A stretch of 64,000 nt of DNA, taken from contig CACAZM010000005.1 in NCBI GenBank assembly GCA_902536935.1, forward strand, positions 1-64,000. The letters are read 5' to 3'. Made by a program: the position numbers and the translations under genes. The stretch's first letter is position 1, and each line of letters starts with the position of its first letter. This document shows positions 56,841-64,000 of this stretch, in pieces. The DNA comes from an uncultured Bacteroidota bacterium. GTDB lineage: Bacteria; Bacteroidota; Bacteroidia; Flavobacteriales; Flavobacteriaceae. The notes beneath the pieces are model-generated. The model was given only the letters and a program-made list of their open reading frames with translations, searched no databases and was not told the origin of the DNA.

Positions 56841-58844
56841 CTATTTATATGACCTTGTTTTCAATTCAATATTTTCGTACTTCAGAACTTCTTTATGCAG
56901 TTTGGATTTGCTTGGTCCTCCTTTATACTCCCATGCAGATACAAATGTAAAGTTTTTATCATCGCGAAGTGCCTCTCCTTCTAGCGTCTGAGATTCTTCA
57001 CGGAAGTGACCTCCACAAGATTCTGTTCGTTCCAAAGCATCTTTGGCAAACAGCTCGCCCAACTCCAAAAAATCTGCAACTCGTAGAGCTTTTGCCAATG
57101 GCTCATTGAAAGAATTGGCAGTACCAGGGACAAAAACGTCCTTGTAAAATTCCTCTCGCAGCGCTTTGATCTCTGCGATAGCTTCTTGTAGTCCCTTTTT
57201 ATTACGCGACATCCCACATTTATTCCAAATGATTTTTCCAAGTTTTCTATGGAAGTAATCTACCGTTTTGGTTCCTTTATTCTTGATAAAGCGGTTGATT
57301 TGGGCACGTACGTTTGACTCTGCTTCATCAAATTCTGGTGAGTCCGTGGGGATTGCCCCGGTGCGAATATCATCTGACAAGTAGTCTCCAATGGTGTATG
57401 GTAACACAAAATAGCCATCTGCCAGTCCTTGCATCAAAGCCGAAGCGCCAAGTCGGTTGGCGCCATGATCAGAGAAGTTCGCCTCCCCAATTGCAAAGCA
57501 ACCCGGTACCGTTGTCATTAGGTTATAGTCAACCCAAATCCCTCCCATTGTGTAATGTACCGCAGGATAAATCATCATTGGTGTTTCATAGGGGTTTTGA
57601 TCAACGATTTTCTCATACATCTGAAATAAGTTACCATATTTGGCTTTGATAACTTGCTTTCCGAGTTTTTGCACAAGTGAAGAGTCGTTTTCATCAAGAC
57701 CTTTAACATGCGCTTTTTCTTTCCCATATCGCTCTATGGCTGCGGCAAAGTCAAGAAACACTGCCTCACCAGTTTTATTGACCCCAAAGCCCTCATCACA
57801 TCGTTCTTTGGCTGCACGAGAGGCAACATCACGAGGAACAAGGTTTCCAAAAGCTGGATAACGACGTTCAAGGTAATAGTCTCGATCTTCTTCTACTAAG
57901 TCGGTGGGTTTAAGACGTCCTTCACGAATCGCCTCCGCATCTTCTTTCTTTTTTGGCACCCAGATCCTTCCGTCGTTTCGCAAAGACTCCGACATCAGGG
58001 TGAGTTTTGACTGGTGGTCACCCGAAACAGGAATACAAGTTGGATGGATTTGTGTAAAGCAAGGATTGGCAAAATAGGCGCCTTGCTTATGGATTTTCCA
58101 AGCAGCCGTTACGTTACTCCCCATCGCGTTAGTTGATAGATAAAAGAGGTTTCCATAACCCCCAGAAGCAATCACAACGGCATGTGCAGCATGGCGTTCG
58201 ATTTCACCCGTGACCAAGTTGCGTGTGATGATTCCTCGTGCTTTGCCATCAACTTTGACAAGGTCGAGCATCTCATGGCGACTGTACATTTTGATTTTAC
58301 CACGACCGATTTGCCGATTCATCGCCGAATAAGCTCCAAGCAGCAATTGCTGACCCGTTTGCCCTTTGGCATAAAAGGTGCGAGAGACGAGTACCCCACC
58401 AAACGAGCGGTTGTCGAGCAATCCCCCATAATCCCTAGCAAAAGGAACACCTTGGGCGACACATTGGTCAATAATATTAGTAGATACTTCTGCTAGGCGA
58501 TATACATTGGCTTCTCTCGAACGGTAATCGCCACCTTTGACGGTATCATAAAATAAGCGATGAATCGAGTCACCATCTCCTTGGTAGTTTTTGGCGGCAT
58601 TTATTCCCCCTTGTGCCGCAATAGAGTGTGCACGACGTGGCGAATCTTGAAAGCAAAACGCCTTAACGTTATAACCAAGTTCGGCTAGAGTAGCCGCAGC
58701 AGAACCACCAGCCAAGCCAGTACCAACCACGATTACATCGATCAAACGTTTGTTGGCTGGACTAACCAAGCGAATATTATTTTTGTGATTTGTCCATTTA
58801 TCAGCTATTGGACCTTGGGGAATATGTGCGTTGAGTTTGGTCAT
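56841..58844 (-). CDS. sdhA: Succinate dehydrogenase flavoprotein subunit
   Basis: FAD-binding catalytic subunit oxidising succinate to fumarate in the TCA cycle. The dinucleotide motif [19 protein letters not shown] (residues 40-58), the flavin-linking region [18 protein letters not shown], and the active-site [15 protein letters not shown] segment and [17 protein letters not shown] are visible. Length 667 residues, the long form seen with B-type complexes. 1 nt after sdhC. Confidence 0.97.
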   Translation of the reverse strand: MTKLNAHIPQGPIADKWTNHKNNIRLVSPANKRLIDVIVVGTGLAGGSAAATLAELGYNVKAFCFQDSPRRAHSIAAQGGINAAKNYQGDGDSIHRLFYDTVKGGDYRSREANVYRLAEVSTNIIDQCVAQGVPFARDYGGLLDNRSFGGVLVSRTFYAKGQTGQQLLLGAYSAMNRQIGRGKIKMYSRHEMLDLVKVDGKARGIITRNLVTGEIERHAAHAVVIASGGYGNLFYLSTNAMGSNVTAAWKIHKQGAYFANPCFTQIHPTCIPVSGDHQSKLTLMSESLRNDGRIWVPKKKEDAEAIREGRLKPTDLVEEDRDYYLERRYPAFGNLVPRDVASRAAKERCDEGFGVNKTGEAVFLDFAAAIERYGKEKAHVKGLDENDSSLVQKLGKQVIKAKYGNLFQMYEKIVDQNPYETPMMIYPAVHYTMGGIWVDYNLMTTVPGCFAIGEANFSDHGANRLGASALMQGLADGYFVLPYTIGDYLSDDIRTGAIPTDSPEFDEAESNVRAQINRFIKNKGTKTVDYFHRKLGKIIWNKCGMSRNKKGLQEAIAEIKALREEFYKDVFVPGTANSFNEPLAKALRVADFLELGELFAKDALERTESCGGHFREESQTLEGEALRDDKNFTFVSAWEYKGGPSKSKLHKEVLKYENIELKTRSYK

Positions 58845-58845
58845 G

Positions 58846-59505
58846 TTAGTGATTTAGAAAATGAAAAATCGCAATAAAAGCAAATCCAGCGGGAATTCCG
58901 ACTGCATAGACTTTTCCGATAGATTTTAACACCGGTGTGTATTTGTTATTGAAGCCCACAGACTGGAAAGATGATGAAAACCCATGGGAGAGGTGAAGTG
59001 CTAGGAAGAAGAAGGATACCACATAGAGGATCACGCGAGTAAAATCTTCAAATTTATGGACTAGTTCCTCGTAATATCGATTTGGATCTTCGGGCTTGAA
59101 TTCGATGTATTTATAGTTCATTTCAGGAACCCAAAAATCGTAAAAGTGTAATACTAGAAAAGCAAGAACAGTACCTCCCGAAATAAGCATATTTCTAGAA
59201 ACCCAACTAGCATTGGCGTTTCCTTTGTAAACTGCATAGCGTGAGCCACGAGCACGCCTATTGTGGATATCTAGAACAAACCCCATGACAAAATGGAATA
59301 TCACTCCAAAAATCAAAATGGGCTGAAGGACAAACTGCACTAAGGCATTGGTTCCCATAAAATGGGAAAACTGATTGAAAATGGCTTCACTGAAAACCGA
59401 GGTGATATTGATTGCGAAATGCTGCAGTAAAAACAGCATCAAAAAGAGGCCAGACAAGGCCATAGCAACCTTTCGCAGTATCGTAGAAGATAGGACAACT
59501 CCCAT
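58846..59505 (-). CDS. sdhC: Succinate dehydrogenase cytochrome b subunit (B-type, single membrane subunit)
   Basis: 219-residue membrane anchor with five helices (about 13-32, 55-76, 105-125, 155-175, 195-216) and His residues in helix positions suited to two b hemes ([41 protein letters not shown]). This single-subunit di-heme form is the B-type seen in Bacteroidota and epsilonproteobacteria and uses menaquinone. No sdhD is needed. First gene of sdhCAB with a good promoter 22 nt upstream. Confidence 0.95.
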   Translation of the reverse strand: MGVVLSSTILRKVAMALSGLFLMLFLLQHFAINITSVFSEAIFNQFSHFMGTNALVQFVLQPILIFGVIFHFVMGFVLDIHNRRARGSRYAVYKGNANASWVSRNMLISGGTVLAFLVLHFYDFWVPEMNYKYIEFKPEDPNRYYEELVHKFEDFTRVILYVVSFFFLALHLSHGFSSSFQSVGFNNKYTPVLKSIGKVYAVGIPAGFAFIAIFHFLNH

Positions 59506-59527
59506 AATTTTTGACTAAATGTTCGTA

Positions 59528-59559
59528 CAAAATTAGGTGCTGAATGCCTGAACGCCAAA
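59528..59559 (-). promoter_or_regulatory. Promoter of sdhCAB
   Basis: Minus-strand TTTG at 59559-59556, 20-nt spacer, TAATTTTG at 59535-59528: both boxes match the consensus. It lies 22 nt ahead of the sdhC ATG, in the 140-nt gap after the sortilin-type gene. Confidence 0.7.
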
Positions 59560-59645
59560 GGATTTTGGTGATTTTGAACGAATCTATCAACTTTCACCTG
59601 AATCGACTGTTTTTTATCAAAAGCGTTTATCGATTCTCAAACAAA

Positions 59646-62465
59646 CTACTCGATTGTCAACATGCTGATTTTGCTATCATTCCAAAGCAAGGTGTAACTT
59701 CCTTTGGGTAAGTATGTCTTTCCATCATCGGCAGCTTCAAGTTTTGTCTTGTGCTTGCGGTTATATTTCTTGATTTGCTCCAGGCTCAAATTCAAATCAT
59801 AGGAAATCGATTGTAGACCTGTTGCCAATTCAATATCTTCTTCATAGACAATAACATCCTGATCGGACATTAACTGCCAGGTGCCATGAACTGGTTTACT
59901 AGCATAAAAAGTCCAAGAAAAGTCTGGGGATACGGCCTCCGACCAAACTCTGTATTTTCTACCCCAGTTTTTTACGTGTTTAATCGGCTCAGGTGCAACG
60001 ACTGCCACTGGGCGCAGAATAAGTGTGTTTAGAGATTGAATAGCTTCCAATTCAAGCTTATAAATCGACCGTCCATGTGTACCAATCAGCAAATCATTGT
60101 CGCGCTCTTGAATAAACAAATCGTGAACCGCTACCCGAGGAAAATCTTTATTAAACATCTGCCAGCTCAGACCACGGTCGATAGTCACAAACAATCCATT
60201 ATCCGTTCCCACATATAAGATGTCGGCGTTGTTATGGTCTTCTCGAATCACATTGATGGGTGAAAGCGGAAGGCCTTGTGCAAGACTTCGCCAGCTTTGA
60301 CCCAAATCGTCAGATACATACAGATATGGAGTAAAATCATCCCAGCGATAGCCATTGAGCGTTACATAAATCCGAGACGGAAAATGCTTGGAAAACTGAA
60401 CGCGACTTACCCAGAGTTGCTGCGGCAAATCATTGCTAATGCGTTGCCAAGAAAATCCATTATCAATAGAGACATGAATATGACCATCGTCAGAACCTAC
60501 GACCAATTGTCCAAACTGAAATCGAGACTCATCGATTGCGGTTAGTGTACCATAAGGAACATTACCTTGTTTTAAACCACTAGTTAAATCTTCTGAAATT
60601 GTGTTCCAGTCATCCCCGCGGTTGAGCGATCGGTGTAGTTTATTGCTGCCTAGATATAGAATATCGTTATTGTGTGGGGAGAGAAGAATAGGTGTTTGCC
60701 AGTTAAACCGCAGTGGGGCTCCCCCGAGTTTGTGTTTGGGTTGAATATAAGTACGCTCATTGGTTTCACGATTAATTCTGAAATAATTTCCAAACTGATA
60801 GCCTGTGTAAACAATATCTGCATGATTTTGATCGACTTGGATATGCATGCCATCCCCGCCCATGATGTTCGTCCAATTGTTGTGTCCATACTGTTGCCAA
60901 GCCACATTTTCTAGGCTTGTGTGCGGAGCTTCCCACACGCCGTTATCTTGCAAGCCCCCATAAACATGATAGGGACTTTGTTGATCGGCATATACTGTAT
61001 AAAACTGTCCGACAGAGGGTTGATTATTTTTGATCCAGTTTTGTCCGCCGTCATAGCTGATATTGACCCCACCATCGTTCCCGTTTATGAGGTGTTTGGG
61101 ATTACTGGGGTTAATCCACAATGCATGGTGATCAACGTGTGCATTGGGTGCATCAATGCTCGAAAACTCTTGGCCGCCATCGCTAGAAGTCAACAAGGGA
61201 ACACCATATATATAAATTCTGTCCGCATCAGTTGGCGTGACGTGAATCATCCCAAAATAATAACCGTAACTGTAATACACATCGTCGAGATAGCCCGTAT
61301 GGGTTTGACTCCAAGATCTGCCGCCATCATTGGAACGAAAAACTTGTGCCCCGACTACTGGAGTGTCAAATAAATCATTGTTTGCATTACTGAGATAGAG
61401 CGCCAAATCGGATGGCTTAACTTTTCCATTTCGAACCGCGTCACGAATACTTTCTGCGGTATGTTCTTCTGGAAAATTGTTGTCCTTTAAAAACTTGGAT
61501 AGTAGTTTTTCATCAACTGCAAAAAAGCCCTCTAGTGACATGGTTTCAAAATCTTGTTTTGTCAGAGACGAAACCGCTTTCCGATCACTAGGTCTGCGAT
61601 CTTGATTGTCAACTATCGCATAGATTGTTTTTGCATCATAAGCGGAAAGACCAATTCGGCCTATCCCTTCTCCTTGTGGAAAACCACTATTTTCTGTGCT
61701 GATTCGTTGCCATGAAGCACCTGCATCAGTGCTTTTGTAAATACCGGATCCCGTACCGCTTCCCATAAAATCCCATGCCTTGCGGTCTTTTTCCCATGCC
61801 GCCGCATATTGCATAGCAAAGTTTTCAGGAGCCACACTGATTTCGATAATTCCAACTGGATCTTCTAAAGACAAGGTTTGGGTCCAGCTTAAACCTCCAT
61901 CTGTGGTCTTATAAATACCACGAGAGCTATCGGAAGAATACAAATGTCCTGTTACCCCCACTACAACCTCATTGGGGTCGTTGGGGTTGATTTCTATTTT
62001 TCCAATATGATGCGAGTCCGCCAAACCAATATGTTGCCATGAACCCCCTTTATCTGTGGATTTTAAGATCCCAATCCCCGCATAGGAAGAGCGAGACGAG
62101 TTGTTTTCACCTGTGCCGACGTAAATCGTATGTGATGGCCAATGCACAGCAATATCCCCAATGTTTTGCGTGGGACTGTTGTCCATAACTGGATTAAAAG
62201 TGGTGCCATTGTTGTTAGTGTACCACAAACCACCAGAGGCATAACCCACATAGAACTCATGTGGTGCGTTGGGATTCACATCGAGGTCGGACACACGGCC
62301 GCTCATTATGCTGGGACCTATACTAGTTAATGGAAACTGGGCGACTAAGGAGTTGCTAAGTAAACGATCAATTTTATTGTTAGATTCGAGTCTATTTTCA
62401 GCTGGGGTGGCTGGGGGTTGTGCAAAACCAAAGGCCACGGTGAGAATAAATAGGTAATTCTTCAT
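59646..62465 (-). CDS. Sortilin/VPS10-like BNR-repeat exported protein
   Basis: 939-residue exported protein with a signal peptide (1-15, ending FGFA). It carries many BNR/Asp-box repeats of the form S-x-D-x-G-x-x-W spaced along residues 45-760 (e.g. STDKGGSWQHIG, TTDGGLSWTQT, SNDGGRSWSQT, SIDNGFSWQRI, TIDRGLSWQMF), so two beta-propellers of the sortilin/VPS10 type are expected. A helical segment with an EHTAES stretch interrupts repeats at about 325-375. The C-terminal 150 residues are another beta-rich domain. No catalytic residues of a glycosidase are evident and I saw no T9SS C-terminal signal. Function unknown; periplasmic or secreted. Confidence 0.84.
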   Translation of the reverse strand: MKNYLFILTVAFGFAQPPATPAENRLESNNKIDRLLSNSLVAQFPLTSIGPSIMSGRVSDLDVNPNAPHEFYVGYASGGLWYTNNNGTTFNPVMDNSPTQNIGDIAVHWPSHTIYVGTGENNSSRSSYAGIGILKSTDKGGSWQHIGLADSHHIGKIEINPNDPNEVVVGVTGHLYSSDSSRGIYKTTDGGLSWTQTLSLEDPVGIIEISVAPENFAMQYAAAWEKDRKAWDFMGSGTGSGIYKSTDAGASWQRISTENSGFPQGEGIGRIGLSAYDAKTIYAIVDNQDRRPSDRKAVSSLTKQDFETMSLEGFFAVDEKLLSKFLKDNNFPEEHTAESIRDAVRNGKVKPSDLALYLSNANNDLFDTPVVGAQVFRSNDGGRSWSQTHTGYLDDVYYSYGYYFGMIHVTPTDADRIYIYGVPLLTSSDGGQEFSSIDAPNAHVDHHALWINPSNPKHLINGNDGGVNISYDGGQNWIKNNQPSVGQFYTVYADQQSPYHVYGGLQDNGVWEAPHTSLENVAWQQYGHNNWTNIMGGDGMHIQVDQNHADIVYTGYQFGNYFRINRETNERTYIQPKHKLGGAPLRFNWQTPILLSPHNNDILYLGSNKLHRSLNRGDDWNTISEDLTSGLKQGNVPYGTLTAIDESRFQFGQLVVGSDDGHIHVSIDNGFSWQRISNDLPQQLWVSRVQFSKHFPSRIYVTLNGYRWDDFTPYLYVSDDLGQSWRSLAQGLPLSPINVIREDHNNADILYVGTDNGLFVTIDRGLSWQMFNKDFPRVAVHDLFIQERDNDLLIGTHGRSIYKLELEAIQSLNTLILRPVAVVAPEPIKHVKNWGRKYRVWSEAVSPDFSWTFYASKPVHGTWQLMSDQDVIVYEEDIELATGLQSISYDLNLSLEQIKKYNRKHKTKLEAADDGKTYLPKGSYTLLWNDSKISMLTIE

Positions 62466-62506
62466 GATGATTTTACTGTGAAGATAAATTTTTTTTACTT
62501 TACCGA

Positions 62507-63799
62507 ATGAAATACAACCACTTATCTCATCCTGTTTTTACACAACACCGTCAGCGATTTACAGCACAACTCAAATCCAATAGCATTGCGGTATTCAATT
62601 CTAACGATATCTACCCCATCAGTGCAGACAGCACCTTGCCATTTCAACAACACCGTGACTTATTTTACCTAACAGGAATTGACCAAGAAGAAACGATTTT
62701 GGTTCTCTGCCCAGATGCCAAAGACCCCGCTCTCCGCGAAGTGGTTTTTGTTCGCGAAACAAGTGCAAGTATCTCAGTTTGGGAGGGCCACAAACTTACC
62801 CAATCCGAAACTAAAGAAATTTCAGGTATATCGAACATAAAGTGGACGTCTGAATTCGAAAATCATTTTTTGACCTTGGCAAAAGAAGTTAAAAATATCT
62901 ATATCAATACCAACGAACACTATCGAGCGAATGTAGAAACCCAAACTCGGGAAGATCGATTTATCGATTGGTGTAAAACCAAATTCCCAAAACACAACTA
63001 TGAAAAAAGCAACTTTATTCTTCAGGGATTAAGATCTGTTAAAGACCCTGAGGAAATCGAACATATCCAAACGGCATGTGATATTACCGAAAGTGGCTTT
63101 CGACGAGTTTTGGGTTTTGTCAAGCCGGGGGTTTGGGAGTATGAAATTGAAGCGGAGTATGCCCATGAATTTCTGCGTAATCGCTCAAAGGGCTTTGCCT
63201 ATAGCCCTATTATTGCTTCGGGTGTTAACGCAAATGTGCTGCACTATATCGAAAACAACCAGCAGTGTCGAGACGGAGATTTGTTGTTGATGGATGTAGC
63301 TGCTGAATATGGCAACTACTCATCCGACATGACCCGAACCATTCCTGTTTCTGGTCGGTTTTCCAAGCGGCAACGTGCTGTTTATGATGCCGTCTTGCGC
63401 GTCAAAAACGAAGCGACCAAACTCCTTGTTCCAGGTGCATATTGGAAAGCATACCATATAGAAGTGGGTAAAATCATGACTGCTGAATTGATGGGATTGG
63501 GCCTATTAGACAAAGTAGATGTGCAAAACCAATCCGAAAAAAACCCCGCCTATAAAAAATACTTTATGCATGGGACTTCCCACCATTTGGGACTCGATAC
63601 CCATGACTATGGCTTGCTCGACGAGCCCATCGCTGCCAATATGGTCTTTACCGTGGAGCCTGGTATTTATATTCCCGACGAGGGATTTGGCATTCGCTTA
63701 GAAGACGATGTTGTGGTACAAGAAACGGGCGAGCCGCTGAATTTGATGAAAACGATTCCGATAGAGGTCGAGGAAATTGAAGAGCTGATGAAAGGCTAA
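62507..63799 (+). CDS. pepP: Aminopeptidase P family protein (Xaa-Pro aminopeptidase)
   Basis: M24 metallopeptidase removing N-terminal residues before proline. An N-terminal aminopeptidase P domain (1-170) precedes the pita-bread domain with all five metal ligands visible: D263 and D274 (MDVAAEYGNYSSD), the His in GTSHHLGLDTHD, Glu in VEPGIYIP and Glu in IRLEDDVV. Length 430 residues. It has only 41 nt to the divergent sortilin-type gene and overlaps the convergent thiL by 4 nt at CTAA. Confidence 0.94.
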   Translation: MKYNHLSHPVFTQHRQRFTAQLKSNSIAVFNSNDIYPISADSTLPFQQHRDLFYLTGIDQEETILVLCPDAKDPALREVVFVRETSASISVWEGHKLTQSETKEISGISNIKWTSEFENHFLTLAKEVKNIYINTNEHYRANVETQTREDRFIDWCKTKFPKHNYEKSNFILQGLRSVKDPEEIEHIQTACDITESGFRRVLGFVKPGVWEYEIEAEYAHEFLRNRSKGFAYSPIIASGVNANVLHYIENNQQCRDGDLLLMDVAAEYGNYSSDMTRTIPVSGRFSKRQRAVYDAVLRVKNEATKLLVPGAYWKAYHIEVGKIMTAELMGLGLLDKVDVQNQSEKNPAYKKYFMHGTSHHLGLDTHDYGLLDEPIAANMVFTVEPGIYIPDEGFGIRLEDDVVVQETGEPLNLMKTIPIEVEEIEELMKG

Positions 63800-64000
63800 A
63801 AAGCCTTCCAACCCTGTGCTTTAAGCGGTATGACCTCCTCTGCTCGGCTCACAAGTGAAGGCACATCTCCTTTAGCAGTCATATGACCGATTACAGTTAG
63901 ATTGGGATTGCCTTTAATTTTATCAAAGTCCGTTTGTTTGATTGTAAATAACAGCTCGTAATCCTCTCCACCGCTCAAGGCAATGGTCGTACTATCGAGA
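63796..64000 (-). CDS. thiL: Thiamine-monophosphate kinase, C-terminal part (5' part beyond window)
   Basis: Open minus frame entering from the right edge, 67 codons plus stop. It starts with DSTTIALSGGEDYELLFT, the signature near the C terminus of ThiL, which phosphorylates thiamine phosphate to the diphosphate cofactor. The remaining residues (VIGHMTAKGD) fit the family end. The catalytic N-terminal domain is outside the window. Confidence 0.87.
   Translation of the reverse strand, partial: LDSTTIALSGGEDYELLFTIKQTDFDKIKGNPNLTVIGHMTAKGDVPSLVSRAEEVIPLKAQGWKAF

Noticed and set aside
59646..59900. T9SS C-terminal sorting domain at the end of the sortilin-like protein
   Set aside because: The end (SYTLLWNDSKISMLTIE) looks vaguely similar, but the usual 70-80-residue domain with its N-terminal PNP motif is not seen.

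Overview
The window is a gene-dense, moderately AT-rich chromosomal segment from a member of the Bacteroidota, most likely class Flavobacteriia. The signs are a nearly complete sprA (type IX secretion outer-membrane channel), an alternative complex III operon joined to an aa3-type oxidase, a single-membrane-subunit succinate dehydrogenase, a DUF4270 lipoprotein, a GT117/DUF2723 membrane protein, and promoter-like sites of the Bacteroidota form TTTG-N19/20-TAnnTTTG. I see no phage, insertion sequence, CRISPR array or toxin-antitoxin locus; nearly everything is core genome.

Layout. 1-9.6 kb (minus strand): ruvB-queG and ruvA-sprA, with sprA running off the left edge. 9.7-20.9 kb (minus): one respiratory operon, actA-actB-actC-actD-actE-actF-coxB-coxA, closed by a clear terminator; it oxidises menaquinol and passes electrons through c-type hemes to an aa3 oxidase. 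21-25.9 kb: a small SPOR-like protein facing the rimP-nusA-infB operon, which has a strong promoter and a terminator-like hairpin in a very short leader. 26-31.4 kb: a sterol desaturase-like hydroxylase, tRNA-Gln, a GT117 membrane glycosyltransferase and a cysteine-less thioredoxin-like protein. 31.5-44 kb (plus): polA, then rplM-rpsI-rpsB-tsf, pyrH-frr, an MMPL/RND-type transporter, asnS and rpoN. 44-54 kb: a DUF4270 lipoprotein behind a degenerate half of a glycogen synthase, divergent from panC-panD-flippase-like gene-radA; then xth with an aldo/keto reductase, a small predicted barrel protein and glyS. 54.5-64 kb: an Ig-like lipoprotein, sdhCAB, a large sortilin/BNR-repeat secreted protein, an aminopeptidase P and the 3' end of thiL.

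How the parts fit: sdhCAB reduces the quinone pool and the act-cox operon oxidises it, so much of the aerobic chain is encoded here (cox subunit III is not in this window). The translation and transcription genes (rplM, rpsI, rpsB, tsf, frr, rimP, nusA, infB, asnS, glyS) carry the most recognisable leaders and promoters.

I did not find a convincing new multi-gene system. The more interesting leads are smaller: a possible attenuator ahead of rimP-nusA-infB, a short-leader/leaderless promoter pattern, tail-to-tail genes overlapping at CTAA, a likely pseudo-enzyme GT5 domain, ribosomal protein S2 with an added SAP/Rho-N-like tail, and a histidine-rich loop in ActF. All product names rest on reading the translations by eye; no database search was run.
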